From an uncultured Eubacteriales bacterium (GTDB lineage: Bacteria; Bacillota; Clostridia; Christensenellales; DTU072), in the NCBI GenBank assembly GCA_949292905.1, contig CASFAV010000004.1, positions 212,755-276,754 on the forward strand: 64,000 nt of DNA, in the 5' to 3' direction. The translations under genes and the position numbers were made by a program. Below, piece after piece: positions 33,723 through 43,700 of this stretch (its first letter is position 1; the number at the start of each line of letters is the position of its first letter). The notes under the pieces were generated by a model. The model was given only the letters and a program-made list of their open reading frames with translations, did no database searches and was not told where the DNA came from.

Positions 33723-33759
33723 TTGAATTTACGGATAATACAATATATAATATCCGTAA
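33723..33759 (+). promoter_or_regulatory. Promoter of nfnAB with an overlapping inverted repeat
   Basis: TTGAAT (33723-33728), 17-base spacer, TATAAT (33746-33751). A perfect 9-base inverted repeat, TTACGGATA (33729-33737) and TATCCGTAA (33751-33759), 13 bases apart, brackets the -10. It is placed where a repressor would block RNA polymerase; the regulator is unknown, and the sequence is unlike the usual Rex box. Confidence 0.65.
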
Positions 33760-33781
33760 TAATTTATATCGTGAGGAAAAT

Positions 33782-34609
33782 ATGTATCTCATAGAAGCTA
33801 AAAGAACGCTGGCGGAAAACGTCAACGAATACGTGATAGCGGCGCCCGCGGCAGCCCGTAACGCGAAGCCGGGGCAATTCGTGATACTGCGCGTCGACGC
33901 CGAAGGCGAGCGCGTGCCCTTCACCATCTGCGACATCAACCGTACGCTCGGCACGGTGACCATACTCGTGCAGACGGTGGGCGCGACTACCGCCAAGCTC
34001 GCAGAACTCGGCGCGGGCGACGGTATCGCCGATTTCGTGGGGCCTCTCGGCAACCCCACCGATCTCACGGGATACGACAAGGTGATGCTCGTGGGCGGCG
34101 GCATAGGCGGCGCGGTCATATACCCGCAGGCAAAATACCTCGCGTCCGTAGGAAAGCCCGCCACGGTGGTGCTCGGGGCGCGTAACGAATCGCTTTTGAT
34201 GTACGAACGCGAAATGAGTAATTTCGCCTCCGCTCTTCACATAATGACCGACGACGGCTCAAAAGGCGGCAAAGGTTTCGTGACCGACAAGGTGCGCGAG
34301 CTTCTCGGCAAAGAGAAATACGACGTCGTGATGGCGGTGGGCCCGCTCATGATGATGAAGGCGGTCTGCGACGTGACGCGCGAATTCGGCGTGCATACGA
34401 TAGTGTCGATGAACTCCGTCATGGTGGACGGCACGGGAATGTGCGGCTGTTGCCGCGTGACCGTGGGCGGCGAAAGGAAATACGCCTGCGTGGACGGACC
34501 GGAATTCGACGGTCATCTCGTGGATTTCGACGAAGCGCGCCTGCGCGCGGGCTTCTATAAAGAACAGGAAGCGGAACACATGTGCAGAATACGCGGAGGT
34601 AAAAAATAA
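33782..34609 (+). CDS. nfnA: NADH-dependent ferredoxin:NADP+ oxidoreductase, alpha subunit
   Basis: 275 residues: FAD-binding barrel, an NAD-binding domain (VMLVGGGIGGAVIYP, VMAVGPLMMMKAV) and a C-terminal [2Fe-2S] site in GTGMCGCCRVTV and YACVDGPEFDGH. With NfnB it forms the cytosolic bifurcating complex that couples NADH, NADPH and ferredoxin pools, common in anaerobes. Similar subunits are used by dihydroorotate dehydrogenase and sulfide dehydrogenase; the direct fusion of its TAA with the ATG of an NfnB-like gene favours NfnA. Confidence 0.88.
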   Translation: MYLIEAKRTLAENVNEYVIAAPAAARNAKPGQFVILRVDAEGERVPFTICDINRTLGTVTILVQTVGATTAKLAELGAGDGIADFVGPLGNPTDLTGYDKVMLVGGGIGGAVIYPQAKYLASVGKPATVVLGARNESLLMYEREMSNFASALHIMTDDGSKGGKGFVTDKVRELLGKEKYDVVMAVGPLMMMKAVCDVTREFGVHTIVSMNSVMVDGTGMCGCCRVTVGGERKYACVDGPEFDGHLVDFDEARLRAGFYKEQEAEHMCRIRGGKK

Positions 34610-35979
34610 TGGCGATAACACCGAGAAACAAAACTAGAGAGGCGGCGCCCGAAGTCCGCGCGCACAATTTCGAAGAAGTGAACGCCGGCTTCGACGCGGA
34701 AACCGCGGCTAAGGAAGCGGCGCGTTGTCTTAACTGCAAAAACCCTATGTGCAGAAAGGGCTGTCCCGTCGGTATAAACATCCCCGCTTTCATCGCGAAG
34801 ATCAAGGAAGGCGACATTGACGGAGCAGCCGCCGTCATCAAGCGGGACAACAACCTGCCCTCTATCTGCGGCCGCGTTTGCCCGCAGGAAACGCAGTGCG
34901 AAAACAACTGCATTCTCAAGAAGAACGGTTCCGTCGCCATCGGCGCGCTCGAAAGGTTCGCGGGCGATCACGCGATCGCCAACAAGACTCCCACCGTTTC
35001 TCCCGTCCGTAACGGTTACCGCGCGGCGGTGGTAGGCAGCGGTCCCGCGGGACTGAGCTGCGGCGCCGATCTCGCCAAAGCGGGATTCGACGTCACCGTA
35101 TTCGAAGCCTTCCACGAGCCCGGCGGCGTGCTCGTTTACGGAATACCCGAATTCAGGCTCCCGAAATCGATAGTTAAGGCGGAGATAAACACACTTAAAG
35201 AACTCGGCGTGCGGATAGAGACCAACGTCGTCATCGGCAAGACCTTCACTCTCGACGACCTTAAAGAGGACTACGACTATATCTTCCTCGGCACGGGCGC
35301 GGGGCTTCCGATGTTCATGAATATCAAAGGCGAAGGTCTGAACGGAGTATGCTCGGCCAACGAATTCCTCACCCGCGTGAACCTCATGAAGGCGATGAAA
35401 AAAGACTCCGCCACTCCCGTACAGCGGGCGCATAACGTCATAGTCGTAGGCGCGGGCAACGTGGCGATGGACGCGGCGCGTACGGCGCTCAGACTGGGCG
35501 CGGAGAAGGTGACGATCGTCTACCGCAGGTCGCGCGACGAGATGCCCGCGAGGCGGGAGGAGATACATCACGCCGAAGAGGAAGGCATAGAGCTCAGGCT
35601 CCTCACCAATCCCGTCGAAGTGCTCGGCAAGGATCACGTCGAAGGAGTGCGTTGCATAAAGATGGAGCTCGGAGATCCCGACGAGCGCGGAAGAAGGCGT
35701 CCCGTCCCGATAGCGGGAAGCGAATTCGAAATACCGTGCGACCAGCTGATCATGGCGCTCGGCACTTCGCCCAATCCTATAATAAAGAACTCCGCTCCCG
35801 AACTGGAAACCACTTCTCGCGGCACGATAGTCGTGGACGAAGAAGGGCTGACCTCGATGGAGCGCGTATATTGCGGCGGAGACGCGGCTACCGGCGCGGC
35901 GACGGTGATACTCGCGATGAGCGCGGGAAAACGCGCGGCGCGCGCGATAATAGCCGACGCGGAAAAGAAGAAAAACTGA
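34609..35979 (+). CDS. nfnB: NADH-dependent ferredoxin:NADP+ oxidoreductase, beta subunit (GltD-like)
   Basis: 456 residues. Two N-terminal [4Fe-4S]-type Cys clusters (CLNCKNPMCRKGCP and ICGRVCPQETQCENNC), FAD site VVGSGPAGLSCG and NADPH site VVGAGNVAMDAART. It resembles the glutamate synthase small subunit, but no large subunit is nearby and nfnA precedes it with a 1-base overlap. Confidence 0.9.
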   Translation: MAITPRNKTREAAPEVRAHNFEEVNAGFDAETAAKEAARCLNCKNPMCRKGCPVGINIPAFIAKIKEGDIDGAAAVIKRDNNLPSICGRVCPQETQCENNCILKKNGSVAIGALERFAGDHAIANKTPTVSPVRNGYRAAVVGSGPAGLSCGADLAKAGFDVTVFEAFHEPGGVLVYGIPEFRLPKSIVKAEINTLKELGVRIETNVVIGKTFTLDDLKEDYDYIFLGTGAGLPMFMNIKGEGLNGVCSANEFLTRVNLMKAMKKDSATPVQRAHNVIVVGAGNVAMDAARTALRLGAEKVTIVYRRSRDEMPARREEIHHAEEEGIELRLLTNPVEVLGKDHVEGVRCIKMELGDPDERGRRRPVPIAGSEFEIPCDQLIMALGTSPNPIIKNSAPELETTSRGTIVVDEEGLTSMERVYCGGDAATGAATVILAMSAGKRAARAIIADAEKKKN

Positions 35980-36000
35980 CGTCGCTTTTCGTTTGGAAAA

Positions 36001-36031
36001 AGGCGCTCCCCTTACGGAGCGCCTCTTTTTT
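36001..36031 (+). terminator. Terminator of nfnAB
   Basis: AGGCGCTCC/GGAGCGCCT stem (36001-36024) followed by a T run. Confidence 0.8.
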
Positions 36032-36088
36032 CGAGGTAAGACTCTCGGGACGCGGAGCCCTCTACTCAACTCCGCGTAACGCACCCAC

Positions 36089-36117
36089 AAAAAAACGCGG
36101 CGCCTTTAAGCGCCGCG
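36089..36117 (-). terminator. Terminator of the 36141 lipoprotein gene
   Basis: CGCGGCGC/GCGCCGCG stem (36096-36117) with an A run at 36089-36095, i.e. U run on the minus strand. Confidence 0.75.
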
Positions 36118-36140
36118 CGAAATCGTTTCTTTCCTATCTT

Positions 36141-37592
36141 TTACTCTTCCTCTTCGTCCTCTACGGATTCGAGCATGCCGATATTGTCGGCTGCGGAGAA
36201 TTTACCGAGCTGCAACGCTATCTGCGAATTGGCGTTGTGCGGTTTGACGTTTCCGAGAGCGAGATAATAGGTATTGTCCTTTACGTCGGAATTGAAGAAA
36301 TACACGCAGTCGAGCACCTTGTCGAGCTTGAGCCAGGTCGTGTTGTAGGTAGTGCCGTAAAGCGATACGGCGCTCACCCTCTTGAGCTCGTATCCGCCGT
36401 TCCCGTTCGCGGTGAGCACGTCTATCCTGTACAGCGCGTTGCTCGCGGTATAATACACGGTCACCGTTCCGTCGCTTACCCGAACGTCCAGTATGCTCAG
36501 CGAGGAGCCTTCTATGACGGCGTCCGCTACCCAGGCGCCGGAAGCGTCCTTGCGGAGATAATCGACTGAATCGGAATCTACGGCGAGAATGTTGTTCGCG
36601 TCGATATATTTAAGCGAGGTGTAGGTCACGCCGGTGGTGTAACGCACTTCTTTCGCTTCGTCGAACGTGAGATCGGCGTTGAAATCGTATGCGTAAACGC
36701 CTTTGGACTTCGTGTTGGTGCCGCTGTCTGTCTTGGTGTACGCAAGTCTTATGGAGTCGCCGCCGACGAAATAGCTGTCGAGAAGAGTTATCGAATAGCC
36801 GCCGGGATGCGCAAGGCTGTTCGCATTATAGGAGGCAAGACCGTCTATCACTTTCACGGGAGCGCCGCCCGCTCTGTACGCCCAAACGGTGTTGTTGGTG
36901 GCGTAGCTGTTCTCGGACGCTTTGGTATAGAATACCGTGTTCTGCATGCCGTTAGCGTTGTCGGCGTAATCGGCGAACGTATACGCGACGACTTTCTCGT
37001 CCACGAGGCTGTCTTTGAATTTCTTGTCGTTGAGGTCTATGACGTGAAGCTCGCTTTCGGAGTTCATATAGGCGATATATCCGTCGCTCACTCTGTATAC
37101 GGGCGTATAATCGTCGAACGTCGCTATGACTTCGCTCTCCGCTCCGTCCAAAGTGGTGCGCATCAATACCATCTCGGAAGTCTTGGCGTTGCCGCTGCCG
37201 TCCTTGTCGGTCGAGGGAGTGGTGTAATAAATGTGATCGCCCACTATCACGATGCCGAGATCGGCGTTGGTATTGTAGACGTTTTTCGGAACGATCGTGG
37301 CGAGCGTGTCTGTCTTGGGCAAGCCCGCTTCGTCGAGCTCGACGCGCATTATCGCGCCTTTGACGACGCTACCGAATTCGTTATCGCCGTCCTGACCGGC
37401 ATAGCCGTTGATGAAATAAAGATATTTACCCGCTTTGACCGCGAGTCCGCCGTTGGAAACCACGTTTTCGATACCGGCACGGTCGGTATCGACCGCGTCC
37501 TGCTTATACTTGTTGTTGCAGCCGGCGAGAGCAAGGCACAATACCGCGCACAATATTACGCCGATGACCGCAAAAATCGCTTTTTTCTTCAT
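36141..37592 (-). CDS. Lipoprotein of unknown function, beta-rich
   Basis: 483 residues; lipobox LALAGC near residue 24. The body is rich in short strands with aromatic-Gly turns (YLYFINGYAG, DHIYYTTPSTDK, YTSLKYIDANNIL) that look like a DUF5050-type beta-propeller. The C-terminus is acidic (VEDEEEE). It has its own promoter and terminator. No enzyme motif seen. Confidence 0.65.
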   Translation of the reverse strand: MKKKAIFAVIGVILCAVLCLALAGCNNKYKQDAVDTDRAGIENVVSNGGLAVKAGKYLYFINGYAGQDGDNEFGSVVKGAIMRVELDEAGLPKTDTLATIVPKNVYNTNADLGIVIVGDHIYYTTPSTDKDGSGNAKTSEMVLMRTTLDGAESEVIATFDDYTPVYRVSDGYIAYMNSESELHVIDLNDKKFKDSLVDEKVVAYTFADYADNANGMQNTVFYTKASENSYATNNTVWAYRAGGAPVKVIDGLASYNANSLAHPGGYSITLLDSYFVGGDSIRLAYTKTDSGTNTKSKGVYAYDFNADLTFDEAKEVRYTTGVTYTSLKYIDANNILAVDSDSVDYLRKDASGAWVADAVIEGSSLSILDVRVSDGTVTVYYTASNALYRIDVLTANGNGGYELKRVSAVSLYGTTYNTTWLKLDKVLDCVYFFNSDVKDNTYYLALGNVKPHNANSQIALQLGKFSAADNIGMLESVEDEEEE

Positions 37593-37625
37593 AATATCTC
37601 CGTAGAAGATTTATTTCGTTTTTTA

Positions 37626-37654
37626 ATTATATAATAAAGAACGTGTATTTGCAA
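37626..37654 (-). promoter_or_regulatory. Promoter of the 36141 lipoprotein gene
   Basis: On the minus strand TTGCAA (37649-37654), 17-base spacer, TATAAT (37626-37631). Confidence 0.7.
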
Positions 37655-37664
37655 CCCTTTTTCG

Positions 37665-38444
37665 CTATTCGTCCGTCAACTCGCGAACGGAGCCGAAGGC
37701 GAACGCGGGCACGATGTCGCTCGAAACGAGCGACTCGGGAGTGATCTCACCCGTGAATACCGCCACCGATTTGAAACCGTTGTTCACGCCGAAAAGGATA
37801 TCGGTATACAGCCTGTCCCCCACCATGGCTATCCTGTCGGCGGGCACGTCGTAGAGATGCTTCACTATCTCCGCCATCGGCGCGTAAGGCTTGCCGCAGT
37901 AGACGGAGACCTTCTTCCCGGACGAACATTCGAGCAGCGCGGCGAGCGAGCCCACGTCGGGCATATCCCCTCTGTCCGAAGGACATATCCTGTCGGGGTG
38001 AGTGGCTATGAATTCGCTCCCCTTGCCGAGCATGACGTTGGCCGTCCAGAATTTGTCGTAAGTGACTCCCGTGTCGAACGCGAGCAGGACTATGTCGGCG
38101 TGCTCGTAGTCGACTGCGATGCCTGCGTCGCGCACCGCTTTCACGAAAGTGGGCGTTCCCACGGGATAAACGCTCTTGCCGGGGCGGGAGGTCTTGAGAA
38201 AATGTATCGAAGCCGTGGCGGAAGTAATTATCTGCTCGATTTCAGCAGGATAACCCATGGAGGTGAGCTTCTCCACGTATTCCGCGGGGTCTTTGGAGCT
38301 GTTGTTGGTAAGGAAACAGACCTTTTTGCCGGCGCTTTCAAGCTTTTTGAGAGTGTCTATCGCGCCGGGTATCGGCGTGTCGCCGAGATAAATTGTGCCG
38401 TCGAGATCGAATAAAAACAAATCGGCGTCCACGGTAACTTTCAT
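37665..38444 (-). CDS. HAD-IIA family phosphatase (NagD-like)
   Basis: 259 residues. HAD motif I FLFDLDGTIYLGD (DxD), motif II FLTNNSS, and motif III/IV CGKPYAPM plus MVGDRLYTDILFG. The cap is of the C2 type typical of NagD and 4-nitrophenylphosphatase-like enzymes. Cytosolic; substrate unknown, often sugar phosphates or nucleoside monophosphates. It follows the 38486 gene by 41 bases on the same strand. Confidence 0.85.
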   Translation of the reverse strand: MKVTVDADLFLFDLDGTIYLGDTPIPGAIDTLKKLESAGKKVCFLTNNSSKDPAEYVEKLTSMGYPAEIEQIITSATASIHFLKTSRPGKSVYPVGTPTFVKAVRDAGIAVDYEHADIVLLAFDTGVTYDKFWTANVMLGKGSEFIATHPDRICPSDRGDMPDVGSLAALLECSSGKKVSVYCGKPYAPMAEIVKHLYDVPADRIAMVGDRLYTDILFGVNNGFKSVAVFTGEITPESLVSSDIVPAFAFGSVRELTDE

Positions 38445-38485
38445 ATCGAAAACCTCGTCTTATGCAATGCTGTGCGCGTAAGTAT

Positions 38486-39505
38486 TCACGCGGTAAGGTC
38501 GGTCAAAGCGTCCACGAACCCGCTTCCCGCAAGCAACGAAAGGAAACTTTTGTCCTCGCGGGCGAGCTCAGAGGCAAGCGTCAGATCGTTGAGCAACATT
38601 CCGAGATGCGCTTGTCCTCCTCCCGTTTCCACAAGAAAACGGTCGAGTATCTCCTTCAATTCGCTTTCGCGTGGGGCGTATCTTGCGGTGAGCGTACGGT
38701 AGGGCTCGAGATTCACGGGGAGATCTTCTTCCTCTTGCGGAAGCGTGAGCCCCGCTTTTTCCGCCAGAATGCGCGCGCGCACTCCGTCTTTCCCTAACAA
38801 TATACTACAAAAGCGGAAATTTGTAAATCGTATGGTCAGGAAAACGGCGATATAGTTGAGGAAAAAGTACGGAAAAACTCCCCTCTCGCCCTCGCCGAGC
38901 GGATAAAGCGAGTGCGCGAATCCGAAATATCCCGTATCGCCTTCGTCGAGACGCGCCTTTATTTCCGCGGTACGCAGTATGAGGTCTTCTGCGGATATTT
39001 CCGCAAAAAGATTTTCGCGGGCTTTCGGAAGCAGCTCTCTCGCGGTCGTTTCGCGCGCGCCGCGCCGTGCCGAACAGGCAAGGCAAAGCGCCTCCGTATA
39101 CGCGCCGAAAGCGCCTGCGAAAGCCGTCGAATATAAATAGGAGCAGTCCCCCGACGTGTCGAAAAATACTGCGTCAAGGTTTCCGTACTTCAAATAACGG
39201 TTTCCCGAAATTATATGATCTTCGAATATACTGCCGTAGGCAAAATCGCTCACGGCGACGAGCGGAGCCTCTTTGGCGACGAGCCGCGCCTTGCTTAAAC
39301 TTATCTCGTCGCCCGCGCAAACGAAGAGTCTAACGCACTCGTCCGCGTCCGCCTTGCTTACATCCGCGGCGGGGTTACCCGCCGCGTTGAGCGCGCTCGT
39401 CAGCGCGCCGTCGCGATCGATGACGCCTACCTTACCGCGCGGATACTTCCTTGCCACGTACTCCGCGGCGTCCTTTACCGCTTCGGAAGAAAAGTACAAT
39501 TCCAT
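38486..39505 (-). CDS. Protein of unknown function, possibly a degenerate dehydroquinate-synthase-fold protein
   Basis: 339 residues. The N-terminal part (GKVGVIDRDGALTSALNAAG, VFFDTSGDCSY) and later AFAGAFGAYTEALCLACSARRG loosely recall iron-dependent alcohol/glycerol-1-phosphate dehydrogenases (AraM), but the metal-binding Asp/His set is not evident. An inactive relative is a guess. No signal peptide; soluble. Between the permease and the HAD phosphatase genes with short gaps, so perhaps the same operon. Confidence 0.4.
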   Translation of the reverse strand: MELYFSSEAVKDAAEYVARKYPRGKVGVIDRDGALTSALNAAGNPAADVSKADADECVRLFVCAGDEISLSKARLVAKEAPLVAVSDFAYGSIFEDHIISGNRYLKYGNLDAVFFDTSGDCSYLYSTAFAGAFGAYTEALCLACSARRGARETTARELLPKARENLFAEISAEDLILRTAEIKARLDEGDTGYFGFAHSLYPLGEGERGVFPYFFLNYIAVFLTIRFTNFRFCSILLGKDGVRARILAEKAGLTLPQEEEDLPVNLEPYRTLTARYAPRESELKEILDRFLVETGGGQAHLGMLLNDLTLASELAREDKSFLSLLAGSGFVDALTDLTA

Positions 39506-39579
39506 AGCGGCATTGTACCGCCCGATCGGGCGCGCAATTTAATAACGTCAGCCGATAAACGTCGTATTTTGACGTAACG

Positions 39580-40662
39580 TCACGGAGAGTTTCGTTGTTC
39601 TTTTGTCGGCAATTCCTCTTTGACGCCTTCTTTCGGCTTGCGCCTTACGAGCACCACGGCGAGATTGTAAGCGAAAGCCGCCACGGGCACGCCGAGCACC
39701 AACCCCCAGAAGCCGAAAAGTCCGCCGCCCACGACTACCGCGAGCAACACGTAAAAGCTCGTGAGTCCCACGTATTTGCCCACTATGGCGGGGTACGTGG
39801 TGACCTGCTCGATCTGTTGCAGTACGAGGATTATAGCGATGAAAACGAGCGCTTTGGCGGGCGACGCGGTCACCACGATGAGGAATCCCGTCGCGCCGCC
39901 GATGTAACCGCCGAGCATAGGTATGAGATTGCCCGTCGCCACCACTACGGCGACAAGCAACGCGTAAGGCACCTTGAACGCGATGAACGCAAGATAACAC
40001 GCCGTGCCGAAGATCAGAGCTTCGACAGCCTGTCCCGCGAGGAACCTCGAGAACTTATCCGCCGCCGCGCTCACGGCGCCTTTCACGAGCGCCGCGCGCC
40101 CATCGTCGCAACATCTGTCTATCACCGCGTACATTCCGCGCGCAAGGTTTTCTTTGGAGGCTACCGCCATCGTTCCGAGCGCTATGCCTATGAATATATA
40201 CACGGCTTCCTTAACGGTGTTCACCGCGAAAGCCGCCACGTCGGGCAATTTCTCGGCGAGGAATTTCTCTCCTTTAGCCACGATCTCCGCCATCACGTCG
40301 CTGCGTATGCCGAACAGTCCGGTTTCGCCCTCTTTCACCGCTCCGAGCGCTTCCTCGAGCGCCGAAAAACTCGATTTCAATTCGGGTAGCACGAGCGCCG
40401 CTATAAGCGCCGCCACTCCCGCGATAAGCGTTATCGCGAGCGTAAGCGAAAGCGCCCTTCTCGCTTTCAGGGACTTTATACGGCTCAGAAAGGTGGTTTC
40501 CGCAAATTTGACGGGCGCGTTCAGAAAGAGCGCGAAAACTCCCCCCACGAATACCGGATAAACGGCTTTTGCGAGCGAGGAGGCTACGGAGCGCGTGATT
40601 TTGAGATCCAATGCGAACAGTATCATTACGATAGCCGCGAGTATCAAGAATTTCTTTTTCAT
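39580..40662 (-). CDS. AI-2E family (PerM/YdiK) membrane protein
   Basis: 360 residues with about eight hydrophobic helices and the family hallmarks: RFLAGQAVEALIFGTACY, GNLIPMLGGYIGG, LQQIEQVTTYPAIVGK and GFWGLVLGVPVAA. These proteins include autoinducer-2 and sodium/proton exporters; the substrate cannot be set from sequence. No clear ribosome binding site at the start. Confidence 0.85.
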   Translation of the reverse strand: MKKKFLILAAIVMILFALDLKITRSVASSLAKAVYPVFVGGVFALFLNAPVKFAETTFLSRIKSLKARRALSLTLAITLIAGVAALIAALVLPELKSSFSALEEALGAVKEGETGLFGIRSDVMAEIVAKGEKFLAEKLPDVAAFAVNTVKEAVYIFIGIALGTMAVASKENLARGMYAVIDRCCDDGRAALVKGAVSAAADKFSRFLAGQAVEALIFGTACYLAFIAFKVPYALLVAVVVATGNLIPMLGGYIGGATGFLIVVTASPAKALVFIAIILVLQQIEQVTTYPAIVGKYVGLTSFYVLLAVVVGGGLFGFWGLVLGVPVAAFAYNLAVVLVRRKPKEGVKEELPTKEQRNSP

Positions 40663-40716
40663 ATACCGTTGTTTGTGGTAGTATGCGCGCTTACCGCGCT
40701 TTTATCGCGCGGGCGT

Positions 40717-40748
40717 AAAAAAACGCCCTTCCTCGCGGAAAGGCGTTT
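40717..40748 (-). terminator. Terminator of the giant lipoprotein gene
   Basis: AAACGCC pairs with GGCGTTT across 40720-40748 with inner pairing, A run on the plus side giving U on the minus transcript. Confidence 0.7.
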
Positions 40749-40767
40749 CTTTCGGGCAAACTTCTTT

Positions 40768-43700
40768 TTACTCTTCGTCGGACCAGCCTTCGAACGTCAC
40801 GGCGTTCTCCGCAAATTCGTTCTGCACGCGGATGTCGTTACGTAAAGGCGTATTGGTCTTTATCGCGACGTTGTTGCGTTTGAACACGTTGTCGAATATC
40901 GAAACTTCCGAATCGGAAGCGCCGATATACACGGCGGGACCCTTCGTATTGACGAAGGAGTTGTCGCTGAGCGTTATGTTACCGGAAGCCACGTTGACGC
41001 CCATATTGTTGAAGTAGAATTCGGAGTCGGAGATATTGACCGCTCCCGATTCGAGATAGACCGCCGTGGAGTAGGAGTAGAAATAACTCTCCTTGATCTC
41101 CACCACGCCGCCGTAGCCGGTCTGCGCTCTCACGCCCACGGAATCGATGAGCACGGTCGCGCCGGAATTGACGAATTCGGAACGCGATACCGTCACGGCG
41201 CCCGCTTTCGCGCCGACGTACACGGAAGACGAGGACGCTTTCGGAGCGAAAGAAATTATATCGAGCGTGACGTCGCCCGCGGCTATCGTCACGGAATCGA
41301 AGAATACCGCTATCCTCTCCTCGTCGGCGGTAAGGTCGTAGGAGCCCACTATCGCCACGGAAGCGTTCCTGGAAATGGTCAGGCTGCCGTAATTGCCCGC
41401 CTCGAGATACCAGCGTACCGTATCTCCGTCGCGCAGCTGCGCCACCGCGGCGTCTAAAGCGCTCTTGTCTGCTATCACTACCGCGCCTGCGGTACGCGCC
41501 ACTATTTCGTAGCTTCCCTTTTCGGCGGTTATCACGTAATTCCTATGCGCGGGCGTAGTAGCGAAAGCGAGTTCGTAACTGCCTACCATGTGTTTATAGG
41601 TAAGCGTGCCGCCCGTCCATACGATATCGAACGCGCCGAATATCGCCAAAGTATCCGTTCCGACGAGCCCTGCTTCGTCGGGGTCTTCGGAGGAGACCAC
41701 CGTTATGGCGGAGTCGAAGGGCTTGAGTTCGTCGAGATATTCCGATTCCACCTTATTGATGGCGATCGTTATTTCCCTCGGGACGATGGTGACCGAAATA
41801 TCGTTGAGCTCGCCGTCGGGATAATTCTGCCCGCCGTCGATCTTCGCTTTTACGATGTAATTGCCCGCGTCGCGTATCTTCGAGCCCTGCGGGAGCTGCT
41901 GCTCTCCGTCGGGCATGTAAGTGAACTCGAACGTCACTCCGGGATCGTCGAACGGCGCGCCGTTCACAAGCACAACCGCGTCGCGATATGCGCCGTTATA
42001 CTCCATCGTCGTCTGCAAAGTGTAATTTATCACCGGCTTCTCTATGCGGACGACTATGGTGAATTCCATACCAGCGTTCATCGTGTAGTTGCGTTGGTCT
42101 TCGACAAAGGTCATTCTCATCAGATAATCTCCGACGTTGACGGGACGAAGCACGGGGTTGTAAGCGGGATTGGTGCTCTCGGGATCGTATTCCGCATAGA
42201 CGAGCTCGTACGTGGCGCCCTTGGGCACGCCGCCTATCAGCGGATACTGCTCCGCACCGTTATACGTGTAGATCGCTTGCTTGACCTTCACGGTCGCCGT
42301 GCCTCCCTCGGATGTGACGTATTCGAAATCGCTCTCCGTTATCGGCACGTCGTCGCCCATATGGAAGTAGATGTCCTCCGCGTATATCTCGCACTTGTCT
42401 ATGACGAGATAGTACGTATAGTATCCCGTAACGTTATAGTCGTCTTCTTCTCTGATCAATATACGCACGCGATAATCGGGCGAGCCGTCGAGTTTGACCG
42501 CCACGGGTTGCTCGTCCTGCCAGCTTATGCCGCCGTCGATACTGTACTGCACGCTGAAATTCTGTACGGGACCGTAGGAGCCGTCTTCGCGCAGGAAATT
42601 CTTGATCGTGAAGTATTGGGTGATATCGAGCGCTTCGCCGGTGTAAACGCGGTTAAGGAAGTTCACGCCGTCTACGGTAGTCCAGGTTATGTCCTCCGCA
42701 GTAAGCTGTTGCTTCTCGACTATCACCTTCATCGTACCGGTGATTATCTCGCCGTAAGCGTTCTTGAAGCTGCAGGCGACGTCGTATTCTCCCGCGCGGT
42801 TCTGGTTGACGTTCTGCATCGACCACAGCGGAGCTATGCCGGTAACGGTCAAAGGCATATCGCTCGAAGTTATCGTCTGTCCGAGCGGGAAACGTACCGT
42901 CGCGCTCGCGAATTCCGCTTCGCGAGCTTCTATCGTCGTGTAATCGTAAGTACGTATCGGCACGGTGAAGCTTATCGCCATCTTGTCGGAATTCGGTCCG
43001 TTGCCCTCGGCGTCGCCGCTCAGGTTCTGGCTGTCGCTGAAGGAAAGGAAGGTGTACGTGCAATTGAACGTCGCAACGAGGTTAGCGACGTCGTAATCGA
43101 CGCTGACTATATCGAGGTACGCGCCCTCTTCGGTCACGATGACCTTGTCGGGCAGCGTTGCCGTCTCCGGTCCCGCGACGTATTGTCCCGCCCTGTTAAC
43201 TCCTATCGGGATATAATCGTAATAGAAGCCGCCGTTAGAATATCCCGTCACGTTGCCGCCGCTCGATTCTTCGTTGACGGCGTAGAGCTTGGGATCGATG
43301 ACTATGATCGTGAATACGACGTTGTCCTCGTCCACCGTACCCAACGTGCCGCGGATATTGGTGTAGGTCATGCCCGCTTCGACGTTGTCGATGTTGGGAA
43401 GGTTCGCCGCGGCAAACGACAGCGGGACCGCCGCTATCTGCGTGGTATTGTCGTCGTAATCGAAACGGTAATACAGTTTGTGAGGCAACTGCTCCTCTAT
43501 CGGCACGCCCTTACGGACGTAAAGCGTTCCGCCGCTCAAAGGTTCCGTGGTGGTGCCGCCGCCGGGCAACGGGACGGTGATGTCGATATTTCTCGCTTTG
43601 ATGGAGAACTGGATGTCGAGGCGCGTTCCGTACACCTGCATCGAAGCCGTCACGAACATCAGCTCGGCGCCGATATTGCCGGAAATGACGTCCGTTCTCT

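Noticed and set aside
34609..35979. Glutamate synthase small subunit
   Set aside because: No large subunit in the window, and the preceding NfnA-like gene overlaps it by one base, which fits NfnB better.
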